Source of the DNA: Roseiarcus sp963709655
GTDB lineage: Bacteria; Pseudomonadota; Alphaproteobacteria; Rhizobiales; Beijerinckiaceae
Assembly (NCBI GenBank): GCA_963709655.1
Contig: CAVPXF010000053.1
Span: 682,001-746,000, forward strand
Direction: 5' to 3'
Length of the DNA: 64,000 bases
A program made the translations under genes and the position numbers. The notes beneath the pieces are model-generated. The model was not told the origin of the DNA. It ran no database searches and saw only the letters and a list, made by a program, of their open reading frames with translations. The stretch's first letter is position 1. Each line of letters opens with the position of its first letter. This document shows, one piece after another, positions 53,170 to 61,533 of the stretch.

Positions 53170-54509
53170 TCCGGGCCCTTGTCGTTCTCCTTGCCGCAAG
53201 CCTCGTCGCCGGCTGTTCGACCGCGCTCGAGACCGATCAGGCCCGGCTCTGCCGCATGGCGCTGCCGGCGCTCATGCCCGTCGGCGCGACAATCGACATC
53301 GTCGGCCAAAGCCCTGACCCGGACGGCCGCGGACTCGCCGTCGGGTTTACCGCGGCGACGCCCGGCGAAGAGCCCGAGCGCCATCTCGCCGCCTGCCGCT
53401 TTCGTGAGCCCGGACGACCGCGGGAGTCGCGCGATCTGATCGCCGTGACGCTCGACGGCGAAGGGATCGACGAGGGGCGGCTCTTCGCCCTCATTCGCTA
53501 CTGGCTCGCCACCCCGGAAGGCCGCAACGCCGACCCCGCGCCGCTGGCTGGCCTGCGCAACGCGCCGGTCGTGTCGAAGTCCGCCGCTTACGCTCTCCAG
53601 ATGGCGATTGACGGCCTGCCGCTCGCCGCCGTCTACGCTCTGCTCGCCGCCGCCTATTCGCTGGTCTACGGCCTGATCGGGCGGATCAACTTCGCCTTCG
53701 GCGAGTTGGCGGCGGCGGGCGGCTATGGCGCCGCAATGACGGCGCTGGCGCTGGCGGGCCTGCCGCCGGCGCCCCTGCTCGCGGCGGCCTTCGGCATGGC
53801 GGGGGTGGTGGCGCTCGGCTGGGGATACGCGAGCGCGCGCTGCGTGTTCATTCCGCTGAGAGGCGCGCGGGGCCAGCAAACGCTGGTGGCGACCGTCGGG
53901 CTCGCCATCTTCCTGCAGGAACTCCTGCGCATCGCCCAGGGCGACCGGACGAGCTGGATGACGCCGATCCTGAACCAGCCGTTCGCGCTGGCCCGCTCAC
54001 CCGAATTCGTCGCCGTCGCCTCGCCGATGACCTTTGTCGCGAGCAGCGTCGCGCTCGGGGTCGCGCTCGCCCTCGTCGTCATCTTCCGCTGGACTCGGGC
54101 AGGGCGGGAATGGCGCGCCTATGCGGAGGACCCGCTGGAGGCCGAGATGCTCGGCGTCAGCCCGACTGCGACGATTGCGCGCGCCCTCGCCCTCGCCGGG
54201 GCTTTGGCGGGCCTCGCCGGCGCGATCATGACCGCGGCCTTCGGCGCGGTCGGCTACGCGCTCTCGGCGACCCTGACGCTCAAGGCGCTGGCGGCGGCGG
54301 TGGTCGGCGGAATCGGTTCCCTGCCCGGCGCTTTCCTCGGCGGCCTCCTGATCGGCGCCGTCGAAGCCGGCTGGTCTTCGGTCTTCCCGATCGACGACCG
54401 CGACATCGCCGTCTATGCGCTCTTGGTCGTCTTCATCGCGCTGAGGCCGACCGGGCTCATGGGCGCGCGCGATCGGGTGCTCGGCGATTTGCGACAACGT
54501 CGATCTTGA
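53166..54509 (+). CDS. livH: LivH-type ABC permease with lipoprotein-like N-terminal domain
   Basis: 447-aa fusion. Residues 1-17 form a lipoprotein signal with lipobox LVAGC; residues about 18-140 form a soluble domain with two further cysteines (RLCRMALPALMPVGATIDIVG.. and LAACRFREPG), probably periplasmic. From about residue 145 it is a standard branched-chain amino-acid permease: AVYALLAAAYSLVYGLIGRINFAFGELAAAGG, the ATPase-contact loop RAYAEDPLEAEMLGVSPTATI and VVGGIGSLPGAFLGG. A plain LivH is about 290-300 aa, so the extension is real extra sequence in one frame. The start overlaps the CGNR stop. LivM and the ATPases are not adjacent. Confidence 0.85.
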   Translation: MIRALVVLLAASLVAGCSTALETDQARLCRMALPALMPVGATIDIVGQSPDPDGRGLAVGFTAATPGEEPERHLAACRFREPGRPRESRDLIAVTLDGEGIDEGRLFALIRYWLATPEGRNADPAPLAGLRNAPVVSKSAAYALQMAIDGLPLAAVYALLAAAYSLVYGLIGRINFAFGELAAAGGYGAAMTALALAGLPPAPLLAAAFGMAGVVALGWGYASARCVFIPLRGARGQQTLVATVGLAIFLQELLRIAQGDRTSWMTPILNQPFALARSPEFVAVASPMTFVASSVALGVALALVVIFRWTRAGREWRAYAEDPLEAEMLGVSPTATIARALALAGALAGLAGAIMTAAFGAVGYALSATLTLKALAAAVVGGIGSLPGAFLGGLLIGAVEAGWSSVFPIDDRDIAVYALLVVFIALRPTGLMGARDRVLGDLRQRRS

Positions 54510-54575
54510 CTTGCCCGCCCCCCCTCCCACATCCTTGCGGCACGCTCATAAGGGCCGTTCGGTCCGGAGGAGTTC

Positions 54576-55022
54576 ATGGCTCAGTCTTATGCGGCGCCGC
54601 CGGCGCTCTCGTTGCGCAGCGACGCCTTCGCCGGCGTCCGCACGCGCCGCATGGTCGCGGTTTGCCTCGATCTGGTGATCGTCAGCATCCTGGTCGCGCT
54701 CTTCTGGACCGCGTCGGTGGTCCTGACGCTTGGATTTGCCTTGTTCTTCCTGCCGCCGCTCTATCCAATCGTGGCGTTCTTCTACAACGGCCTCACCGTG
54801 TCGGGCGCCCGGATGGCGACGCCCGGCATGCGCGCGATGGACCTCGAGATGCGCCTGCACGAGAGCGGCCAGCGCGTCCCGTTCCTGAACGCTGCGGCGC
54901 ATGCGGTCATGTTCTACCTGAGCTGGTTCTTTCCGCCGATATTCCTCGTGTCGCTGGTCGATTCGGATAAACGCTGTCTGCATGACATCCTTGCCGGCGT
55001 CGTGATCGTGCGCCGGCTGTAA
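54576..55022 (+). CDS. RDD-family membrane protein
   Basis: 148-aa protein of the RDD family, with three hydrophobic segments. RTRRMVAVCLDLVIVSILVALFW (about residues 24-46) holds the Arg and Asp of the RDD signature in and before the first segment, followed by VLTLGFALFFLPPLYPIVAFFYN and AAAHAVMFYLSWFFPPIFLVSL. The block ARMATPGMRAMDLEM and the C-terminal DKRCLHDILAGVVIVRR are also typical. GGAGGAG lies just before the ATG. Function unknown, sometimes linked to ion transport. Ten bases before bpt, so probably co-transcribed with it. Confidence 0.85.
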   Translation: MAQSYAAPPALSLRSDAFAGVRTRRMVAVCLDLVIVSILVALFWTASVVLTLGFALFFLPPLYPIVAFFYNGLTVSGARMATPGMRAMDLEMRLHESGQRVPFLNAAAHAVMFYLSWFFPPIFLVSLVDSDKRCLHDILAGVVIVRRL

Positions 55023-55031
55023 AGGGCCGGC

Positions 55032-55847
55032 ATGTCGGAGCCGCGCGCCCCGCGGGAGCGAGCGTTCGCCCCGAGGCCGCCGGAAAGGGAGCGGAGAACA
55101 AGCGTGACCAGGGAAGTCCGCGACGCGCCGCAATTCTACCTGACCGCGCCATCGCCTTGCCCCTATCTTCCCGGCCAGCAGGAACGCAAGATCTTTACCC
55201 ATCTGGTCGGTAAGCGCGCCGCTGCGCTGAACGACCTTTTGACGCAGACCGGCTTCCGCCGATCGCAGACGATCGCCTATCGGCCGGCCTGCGAGAGCTG
55301 CCGCGCCTGCATATCGGTGCGGGTGATGGTCGACGACTTTCAGCCCAGCGCCAGCCAGCGCCGCGCCATCCGCGCCAACGCCGATCTCGTGGGCGGCTTC
55401 ATTCAGCCGAAGCCGACCAACGAGCATTTCGCCCTCTTCCGCGCCTATCTCGACGCGCGCCATCCCGAAGGCGGGATGGCGGACATGTCGTCGCTCGACT
55501 TCGCCATGATGGTCGAGGACACCCATATCGACACGCAGCTCGTCGAATACCGGCCGCGCCGATCGCCGGACGACGAGGCCGGCGCGGGCCCCCTTTACGC
55601 CGTCTGCCTCACCGATCGGCTGGCCGACGGGCTGTCGCTGGTCTATTCCTTCTACGCGCCCCATCATTCGCGCCGCTCGCTCGGCGCCTTGGTCATCCTC
55701 GACCATATCGCCAAGGCCCGGCAGCTCGGCCTGCCGCACGTCTATCTCGGCTATTGGGTCGAGGGCTCGAAGAAGATGGGCTACAAGGCCGCCTACCTGC
55801 CGCAGGAGCGCCTCGGCCTGCACGGCTGGACGCGGGTCGAGCGGTAG
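55032..55847 (+). CDS. bpt: aspartate/glutamate leucyltransferase (Bpt, N-degron pathway)
   Basis: 271-aa aminoacyl-tRNA-protein transferase. It transfers leucine from Leu-tRNA to proteins with N-terminal Asp or Glu, marking them for ClpS/ClpAP. Diagnostic blocks: QFYLTAPSPCPYLPGQQERK (about residues 34-53), FRRSQTIAYRPACESCRACISVRV (about 74-97, with the conserved cysteines), and YSFYAPHHSRRSLGALVI (about 206-223), ending GYWVEGSKKMGYKAAYLPQE. The N-terminal 24 residues are arginine-rich, and the GTG at 55104 (VTREVRDAPQFY) may be the true start. Confidence 0.9.
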   Translation: MSEPRAPRERAFAPRPPERERRTSVTREVRDAPQFYLTAPSPCPYLPGQQERKIFTHLVGKRAAALNDLLTQTGFRRSQTIAYRPACESCRACISVRVMVDDFQPSASQRRAIRANADLVGGFIQPKPTNEHFALFRAYLDARHPEGGMADMSSLDFAMMVEDTHIDTQLVEYRPRRSPDDEAGAGPLYAVCLTDRLADGLSLVYSFYAPHHSRRSLGALVILDHIAKARQLGLPHVYLGYWVEGSKKMGYKAAYLPQERLGLHGWTRVER

Positions 55848-55891
55848 GGGCTGCTGAGCGCGAAGGTCGGGACGCTCGGCGCCCGGCGATT

Positions 55892-55944
55892 TCCGGGCGT
55901 GGATTCCATCTTTTCAAGGCGTTGCGCCGGATTTTGCGGGCGAC
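55892..55944 (+). repeat. dispersed ~53-bp repeat, copy B
   Basis: Plus-strand copy of the element at 9013-9066 (minus), sharing CTTTTCAAGGCGTTGCG and TTTTGCGGGCGA. It begins about 45 bases after the bpt stop. A weaker similarity (CTTTTCAAGG.CTTGCG.CGGA) also occurs near 28397 after the CGTTCAG array. Confidence 0.6.
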
Positions 55945-56078
55945 TTTGGCAGCGCCCGATGAAGCAGCTGCCGCAGTCATTCCGCGTAATGCACGTAAAC
56001 TCGGATGTCGATGTAGAACGCCCCGACGCGCGGTACGCGTCGATGAGTCGGAACTCTTCTCAGACCGGGTTGTTCCGC

Positions 56079-56591
56079 TTAGGCGCAAACAGCATAGGCA
56101 GCATGGATACGAGGAGCCGCACGATCAAACCGGGTGGGTAGCCCGAGTAGCTGCGGAATACTCGAATCGAGCGCGTCATCCGACGTCCTTGATTTCGTGC
56201 AAATACGCATCTGTATTGGTGGCGCGGCCCCCACGAAGCGCCTCCGATAAGCCGAGACCCAATGACGTGAGTCGTCGAACGCCATATACATCGCCGAATT
56301 GCAGCAACTGGCAATCATCCGCCGCGTCGCTGAAGTCTCCCTAAGTCGAAGCGCGTACAGGCGCTCGGCGCCCTTGGTGCAGGTGAAACGATCCTTGCGG
56401 AACAGGAGATATTCCGTGCCGCCATCGGGGTCGGCGACGTTCGGCGAACCATCTTGCGTCGCGATCTGCCGCGCCGCTGCCTGACAATCGACGCAATAGC
56501 AGACGCTGGCTACGATCGGCTGGCCAAGAGCCGCCAGCTCAACCGCGCCGCAGCGACAGCGCGTCAGATGCTGCGTCTGTGTTCTCGCCAT
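56079..56591 (-). CDS. GFA/CENP-V-like zinc protein
   Basis: 170-aa protein with the start of a GFA-like fold: TRCRCGAVELAALGQPIVASVCYCVDCQAAARQ (about residues 11-43, with CxC and CxxC zinc ligands), then DGSPNVADPDGGTEYLLFRKDRFTC and a later SCCNSAMYMAF in the place of the third cysteine pair. It resembles DUF6151/GFA relatives rather than the classical enzyme. The ATG at 56591 is divergent from the HxlR gene by 54 bases, so the two probably share regulation. The role may be metal-dependent detoxification; not shown. Confidence 0.72.
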   Translation of the reverse strand: MARTQTQHLTRCRCGAVELAALGQPIVASVCYCVDCQAAARQIATQDGSPNVADPDGGTEYLLFRKDRFTCTKGAERLYALRLRETSATRRMIASCCNSAMYMAFDDSRHWVSAYRRRFVGAAPPIQMRICTKSRTSDDALDSSIPQLLGLPTRFDRAAPRIHAAYAVCA

Positions 56592-56610
56592 CCCGCTCCT
56601 CGCATCCGGC

Positions 56611-56645
56611 TTGACACACTCACATATTGGTTCAGAAAAGCAACT
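56611..56645. promoter_or_regulatory. shared divergent promoter region
   Basis: The 54-base gap between the GFA-like gene (minus) and HxlR gene (plus) contains TTGACA at 56611-56616, pointing to the plus-strand gene, and an AT-rich stretch CACATATTGGTTCAGAAAA. TGACACACTC and its partial inverse near TTGGTTCA may form the regulator site. Only the TTGACA is a firm match. Confidence 0.35.
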
Positions 56646-57332
56646 ATGAAGTCGAAAAAAACTACCGGGCCGATTGTGGCGCGGCGTTATGACGATGCGT
56701 GCGGCACCGCGCATGCCCTTGAGATTTTTGGGGATCGCTGGGCGCTTTTGATCATCCGTGAGTTGCTGCTGGGTCCCAGGCGCTTTTCCCAGCTCCGGAC
56801 CGACTTGCCCGGCGTCAGCGCAAGCATTCTGACCCAGCGGCTTACTGAGCTCGAGCAGCGCCAAGTCCTGGTCCGCGCCAAGCTGCCGCCTCCAGCGTCG
56901 ACGCCGGTCTATGAGCTCACAGAGTGGGGTTATGAGGCGGAGCCGATCACGTCGGAGATGGGGCGCTGGGCAGCGCGTTCTCCGAGACACGATCCAAGCC
57001 GCAACATCAGTGGCGTCTCGCTGCTGCTGTCCTTCAGAACCATGCTCGACAGAAGCCGATGCGGAGATATCGACGCCCATATTGGCTTCCGGTTCGGAGA
57101 GGATGTCTACGGCGGGCATCTGACGCGGGACGGAATTGCAATAGCGCAAGGCGCCCCGCCGAACGCATCGCTGCGATTCGCTGGATCTCCGATGTCGTTG
57201 GGCGCCGCTGTTTATGGCGGCGCGCCCTTAGCTCGACTGGAGTCGGACCATTGCTTGGAAGTCTCGGGAGATCGCAACCTTGCAGACCGCTTCGTGACGC
57301 TTTTCCCGATGCCTGGGAAGTTCCAGGGCTGA
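56646..57332 (+). CDS. HxlR-family regulator with C-terminal SCP2-like domain
   Basis: 228-aa regulator. The winged helix is MarR/HxlR type: CGTAHALEIFGDRWALLIIRELLLGPRRFSQL (residues about 19-50, read in two blocks) and ASILTQRLTELEQRQVLVRAKLP. After residue 120 a sterol-carrier-protein-2-like domain follows (IGFRFGEDVYGGHLTRDGIAIAQG, and later LRFAGSPMSLGAAVYGGAPLARLE), which in this group probably binds a ligand. ATG 56646 is chosen since MKSKKTTGPIVARRYDD matches the family. It is divergent from the GFA-like gene and likely controls it. Confidence 0.85.
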   Translation: MKSKKTTGPIVARRYDDACGTAHALEIFGDRWALLIIRELLLGPRRFSQLRTDLPGVSASILTQRLTELEQRQVLVRAKLPPPASTPVYELTEWGYEAEPITSEMGRWAARSPRHDPSRNISGVSLLLSFRTMLDRSRCGDIDAHIGFRFGEDVYGGHLTRDGIAIAQGAPPNASLRFAGSPMSLGAAVYGGAPLARLESDHCLEVSGDRNLADRFVTLFPMPGKFQG

Positions 57333-58052
57333 TGCGCCGGGATGTCGGTCAAGAGCTGGTCGATAGGGACCGGGATTTCGATGCCGCCATGCCGATCGCG
57401 GATTCAAGCCGCCAAGCCCCTTTCGTTGATCCAGATCAATATGCGGGCGCGGAAACGGATCATTGTGACAAAACGTTGACGATCTCACCTTGGGTCACGG
57501 CCAAAACAATCGGCCAGGCTTCAATATCAGTGAAGACGACAACGGCGTCGGAGCAGGCCACGGCCAATAGCCTCTTCCAGAGGCAGCCGCGATGACTTCT
57601 CCGAAATACTAGGGCTGAAGCGGTCGCTTCGGCCCTTCTGCTTTTAGCGGTCTGAGACGGGGCAGTTCCTCGGAATTGCCATGCCGGAATTCCCGCTTCG
57701 GTCGACTTCAGTTCCTATTTCTGACGGTCTGCCGTTGCGTGCCTACCTGCGCCGCGACCGGCATCGCCCTCCCCGTCCCTGGGCCCTCCAATCCAACCGG
57801 GACGCGCGGTCAGGTTCGGACCGCGTCGGGGGCCTCGGCAGCGCAGGGTCGGCGCTTCGGCAGCGGCCGCATGCCAAGGACGACCTCGCAGTCGATCCTT
57901 GTCGGCAGCTTGCCAGGCATCGATGTAATTTACGGGCGAAGAACGAGCGCCCCGCCGAGCTCCATCGACCGGCGAGGCCTCCTCAACCAGAGCCCGACCA
58001 CCCGCGTCCGAATTGATCAGGGCAGCGCAAATCGACCTGCCACGAACGGGCT
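57333..58052. other. intergenic region without supported gene
   Basis: About 720 bases. Open frames here (for instance 57331-57595 or 57676-58140, plus) begin without ribosome sites and contain no domain. They look like GC-driven chance frames or very worn sequence. Nothing else recognised. Confidence 0.45.
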
Positions 58053-58170
58053 TCTAGAGCGGTTTCCGATCAAATCGAGGCGCCTCGTCATTGCGAGCGA
58101 CCCCCGGGTCGAAGAGCCTGGGGGTTGCTTCTCGCAATGACGATTCAGAATGGTCGAAAGCCGCTCTAGA
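58053..58170. repeat. composite alphaproteobacterial palindromic repeat
   Basis: Two nested inverted repeats. Outer arms: TCTAGAGCGG-TTTC (58053-58066) with GAAA-GCCGCTCTAGA (58156-58170). Inner arms: CGTCATTGCGAG (58086-58097) with CTCGCAATGACG (58131-58142), perfect over 12 bases. Inside these, CGACCCCC pairs with GGGGGTTG. Both motif types are well known between genes of Hyphomicrobiales. The outer right arm overlaps the end of the heme-binding-like gene (58166). Confidence 0.8.
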
Positions 58171-59092
58171 CCTTACGCAGGGTTGCGACAGAAACATGGG
58201 GCCAGCTCAGGCCATTGAAATTCAGAAGCACTGTTTGTGTGTACTGCAACTGCAAGAAGCCAGGCGCGCCATCTTTCGGCGCGACGGTCTCGATCCAAAA
58301 TATCGCGTTCATTGCTGCTGGCGAGGCATTCGGGCCTGCCGCAACTGAACCTTGCAAGAACGCGGTGCCGTCCGTACCGCCGCCGCTAATCGGGGAAGGC
58401 GCAGTTGTTGAAATAATCAGCACTACCGTATTGGTAATATTTTGATTTGTAATCGCGGCAGCAAGCAACGAATTCGGATCATCCACGAGCGGCTGAGTTA
58501 TATCGCCGTTAGAGACTTGGCGGAACTGCGTCGGTACAGCTAGATTGGATTCGGGAAAGCTGACTGTCCGCGCCGGATTACCAATCACAAACGGAGTAAT
58601 ACTGGCGTCGCCAATCAAAGGCGGTCCATTAACCGAAAGCGACGTGCCTTGAGCGAGAATGGTAGTTCCGTGCGGGATGGACGCCAGCCGCGCCACCGTG
58701 GATCCCTCAAGCGGATTCGTCGTCGGCGGAATTGATGCCCATATGCCAGGCTCGACATGAATGCCGCCGGAAACAACGTCCGACACCTTTTGCAGATACG
58801 TTACTCCGAACATCGAAATATCGCCCTGAAGAAAACCCCGGTTCGGAATCGGGCCTGAAATCGCTTCGAACTCCAGAGTCTCCGTGGTTAGATTCAGTTC
58901 CAAAATTCGATCCTGAGTAGGCGGATCGGGTGGGACGGCATGGTGGGGTCGCCAAATCTGGTTAAAACCCCTTCCGACCCACTTACCCGGGAGCTTCGCC
59001 AGTGGCCCAAGGTCGTCAAGGCCTGCTCCCCTATGGTTAAGCGCAGGGTTGCGAAGTTGGCGGAAGGAAAAGTCGTTGACATCCATAGTCAT
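58166..59092 (-). CDS. heme-binding-like (nitrobindin/THAP4-type) protein
   Basis: 308-aa soluble protein. The opening DLGPLAKLPGKWVGRGFNQIWRP (about residues 26-48) has the GxWxGxG pattern of nitrobindin/FABP-like beta-barrels. Later blocks are GPIPNRGFLQGDISMFGVTYLQ, HVEPGIWASIPPTTNP and ARLASIPHGTTILAQGTS. I recall close sequences annotated as heme-binding proteins in Bradyrhizobium-like genomes, but no heme ligand is proven here. GGAG lies eight bases before the ATG at 59092. The gene is visibly less GC-rich than its neighbours and is followed by a composite repeat, so it may have been acquired. Confidence is high for a real gene, lower for function. Confidence 0.65.
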   Translation of the reverse strand: MTMDVNDFSFRQLRNPALNHRGAGLDDLGPLAKLPGKWVGRGFNQIWRPHHAVPPDPPTQDRILELNLTTETLEFEAISGPIPNRGFLQGDISMFGVTYLQKVSDVVSGGIHVEPGIWASIPPTTNPLEGSTVARLASIPHGTTILAQGTSLSVNGPPLIGDASITPFVIGNPARTVSFPESNLAVPTQFRQVSNGDITQPLVDDPNSLLAAAITNQNITNTVVLIISTTAPSPISGGGTDGTAFLQGSVAAGPNASPAAMNAIFWIETVAPKDGAPGFLQLQYTQTVLLNFNGLSWPHVSVATLRKV

Positions 59093-59623
59093 GTGTATTT
59101 CTCCGTACAGCGAGGTTAGCATCTAGTATATAGCTGGATCCAGCGCGCAAAACTGAGTCTTATTCGAGTTAACTTGGCGACAGTACTCAGGCCGCGATAG
59201 CTATAAATTACTTGTCACCACCCGAAGCACTGGACTCGCGGTTGCTCAAATGAATCGTTCAGCAAGGCGCGAAATGCTCATACTCAGACGTGTTTTGCCA
59301 ACAAGTAGCCGCAATGATTCAGCGGAGACCAGCGGGAGCGGACGACTCCCAACTAGATATCCGCATAGTCGTAACCCTTGCGCTGTGAGCTCCGTCACAC
59401 ATTAGACAGTTTTTGGTCTAATTTCGGGGGAAAGCGGCGCAATCATGGAAATGCCTTGGGGGCGGCGTTCGGACGTCTCTTCGCAGCTCACAAACGCTCA
59501 TTGCCACGTGAAATTCACGGATGTACGCGGACGTCAGCCGCGGGTTCGCGAGACCCGAAGGCGCTGTCGCTTCAGCGCTGCAGCGGCGACCGGAGGCTCA
59601 CGCGCCTCGCCGGCCGTAAACAA
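59093..59623. other. AT-richer intergenic region with candidate promoter
   Basis: 531 bases. On the minus strand TATACT (59130-59125) could be the -10 box of the heme-binding-like gene, next to the palindrome CTGGATCCAG (59133-59142). The rest, 59150-59400, is AT-richer than the genome and has no gene; 59400-59620 has only chance frames. Confidence 0.4.
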
Positions 59624-60994
<1,371 letters not shown>

Positions 60995-61064
60995 GGCTGG
61001 GCCTCGAGAGGGTCATGTGAGAGCGTGAGGACTTCTAATCGAATCGCGCCAAAACCCCTCATCC

Positions 61065-61165
61065 GGCCCTTCGGGCCACCTTCCCCCGGAAGGGGAAGGG
61101 GCCGCCCCTCTCCCACCGGGAGAGGGAAGCCGCCATAGGGCGTCCGGAAGGACGCCCTATGGCGG
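61065..61165. repeat. cluster of four consecutive perfect hairpins
   Basis: In order: GGCCC-TTC-GGGCC (61065-61077); CCTTCCCC/GGGGAAGG (61079-61086, 61092-61099); CCCTCTCCC-ACC-GGGAGAGGG (61106-61126); and a 16-base arm pair CCGCCATAGGGCGTCC / GGACGCCCTATGGCGG with loop GGAA (61130-61165). The last is very stable. The block lies upstream of sdaA. It belongs to the same C/G-tract element style as those at 8.9 and 34.3 kb. Confidence 0.75.
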
Positions 61166-61266
61166 CCGGGTGAGGGTTAGCTGGCGCGATCCTATTTCAT
61201 CTCGCGCCAGGCGTCCCGACAGGCGCGCGGTGCCCGCATTTCGCGTCAAACGCCAACCGGGATCAG

Positions 61267-61476
61267 ATGCTTGGGGGCGAGGCCGCGCCTTGCCTCTCCG
61301 GCCCGGCCGCCTATCTGGCGGTCGGCGAGTGGCGCGGCCTCATCGCCGTCATTTTCGCCGGCGCGGCGTTCCGGCGCAAGATCGGGATCAAGGAGGCCGT
61401 CATGCGCCAGCAGTTCGGCGAGGCTTACCCCCGCTACGCCGAACGCGTCCCGGCGCTGGTTCCGTTTGTGATTTGA
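61267..61476 (+). pseudogene. C-terminal fragment of an isoprenylcysteine carboxyl methyltransferase-like gene
   Basis: 69-codon frame whose last 50 residues, EWRGLIAVIFAGAAFRRKIG then KEAVMRQQFGEAYPRYAERVPALVPFVI, match the C-terminal end of ICMT-like membrane methyltransferases (the E..M...FG..Y..Y...VP.L.P pattern). The N-terminal about 100-130 residues with the other membrane segments are absent, and the upstream sequence is the hairpin block. It is best read as a decayed remnant left by an insertion or deletion at the repeat. Confidence 0.62.
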
Positions 61477-61533
61477 ACGCCGGCGCTCACGGACTCGAAT
61501 GGTCCGGCCAAACGCGCCGCGATTTGACGGGGG

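Noticed and set aside
57331..58140. Open frames after the HxlR gene
   Set aside because: Although 57331 overlaps the HxlR stop, the product has no recognisable pattern and the frames fall apart into repeats and chance sequence.
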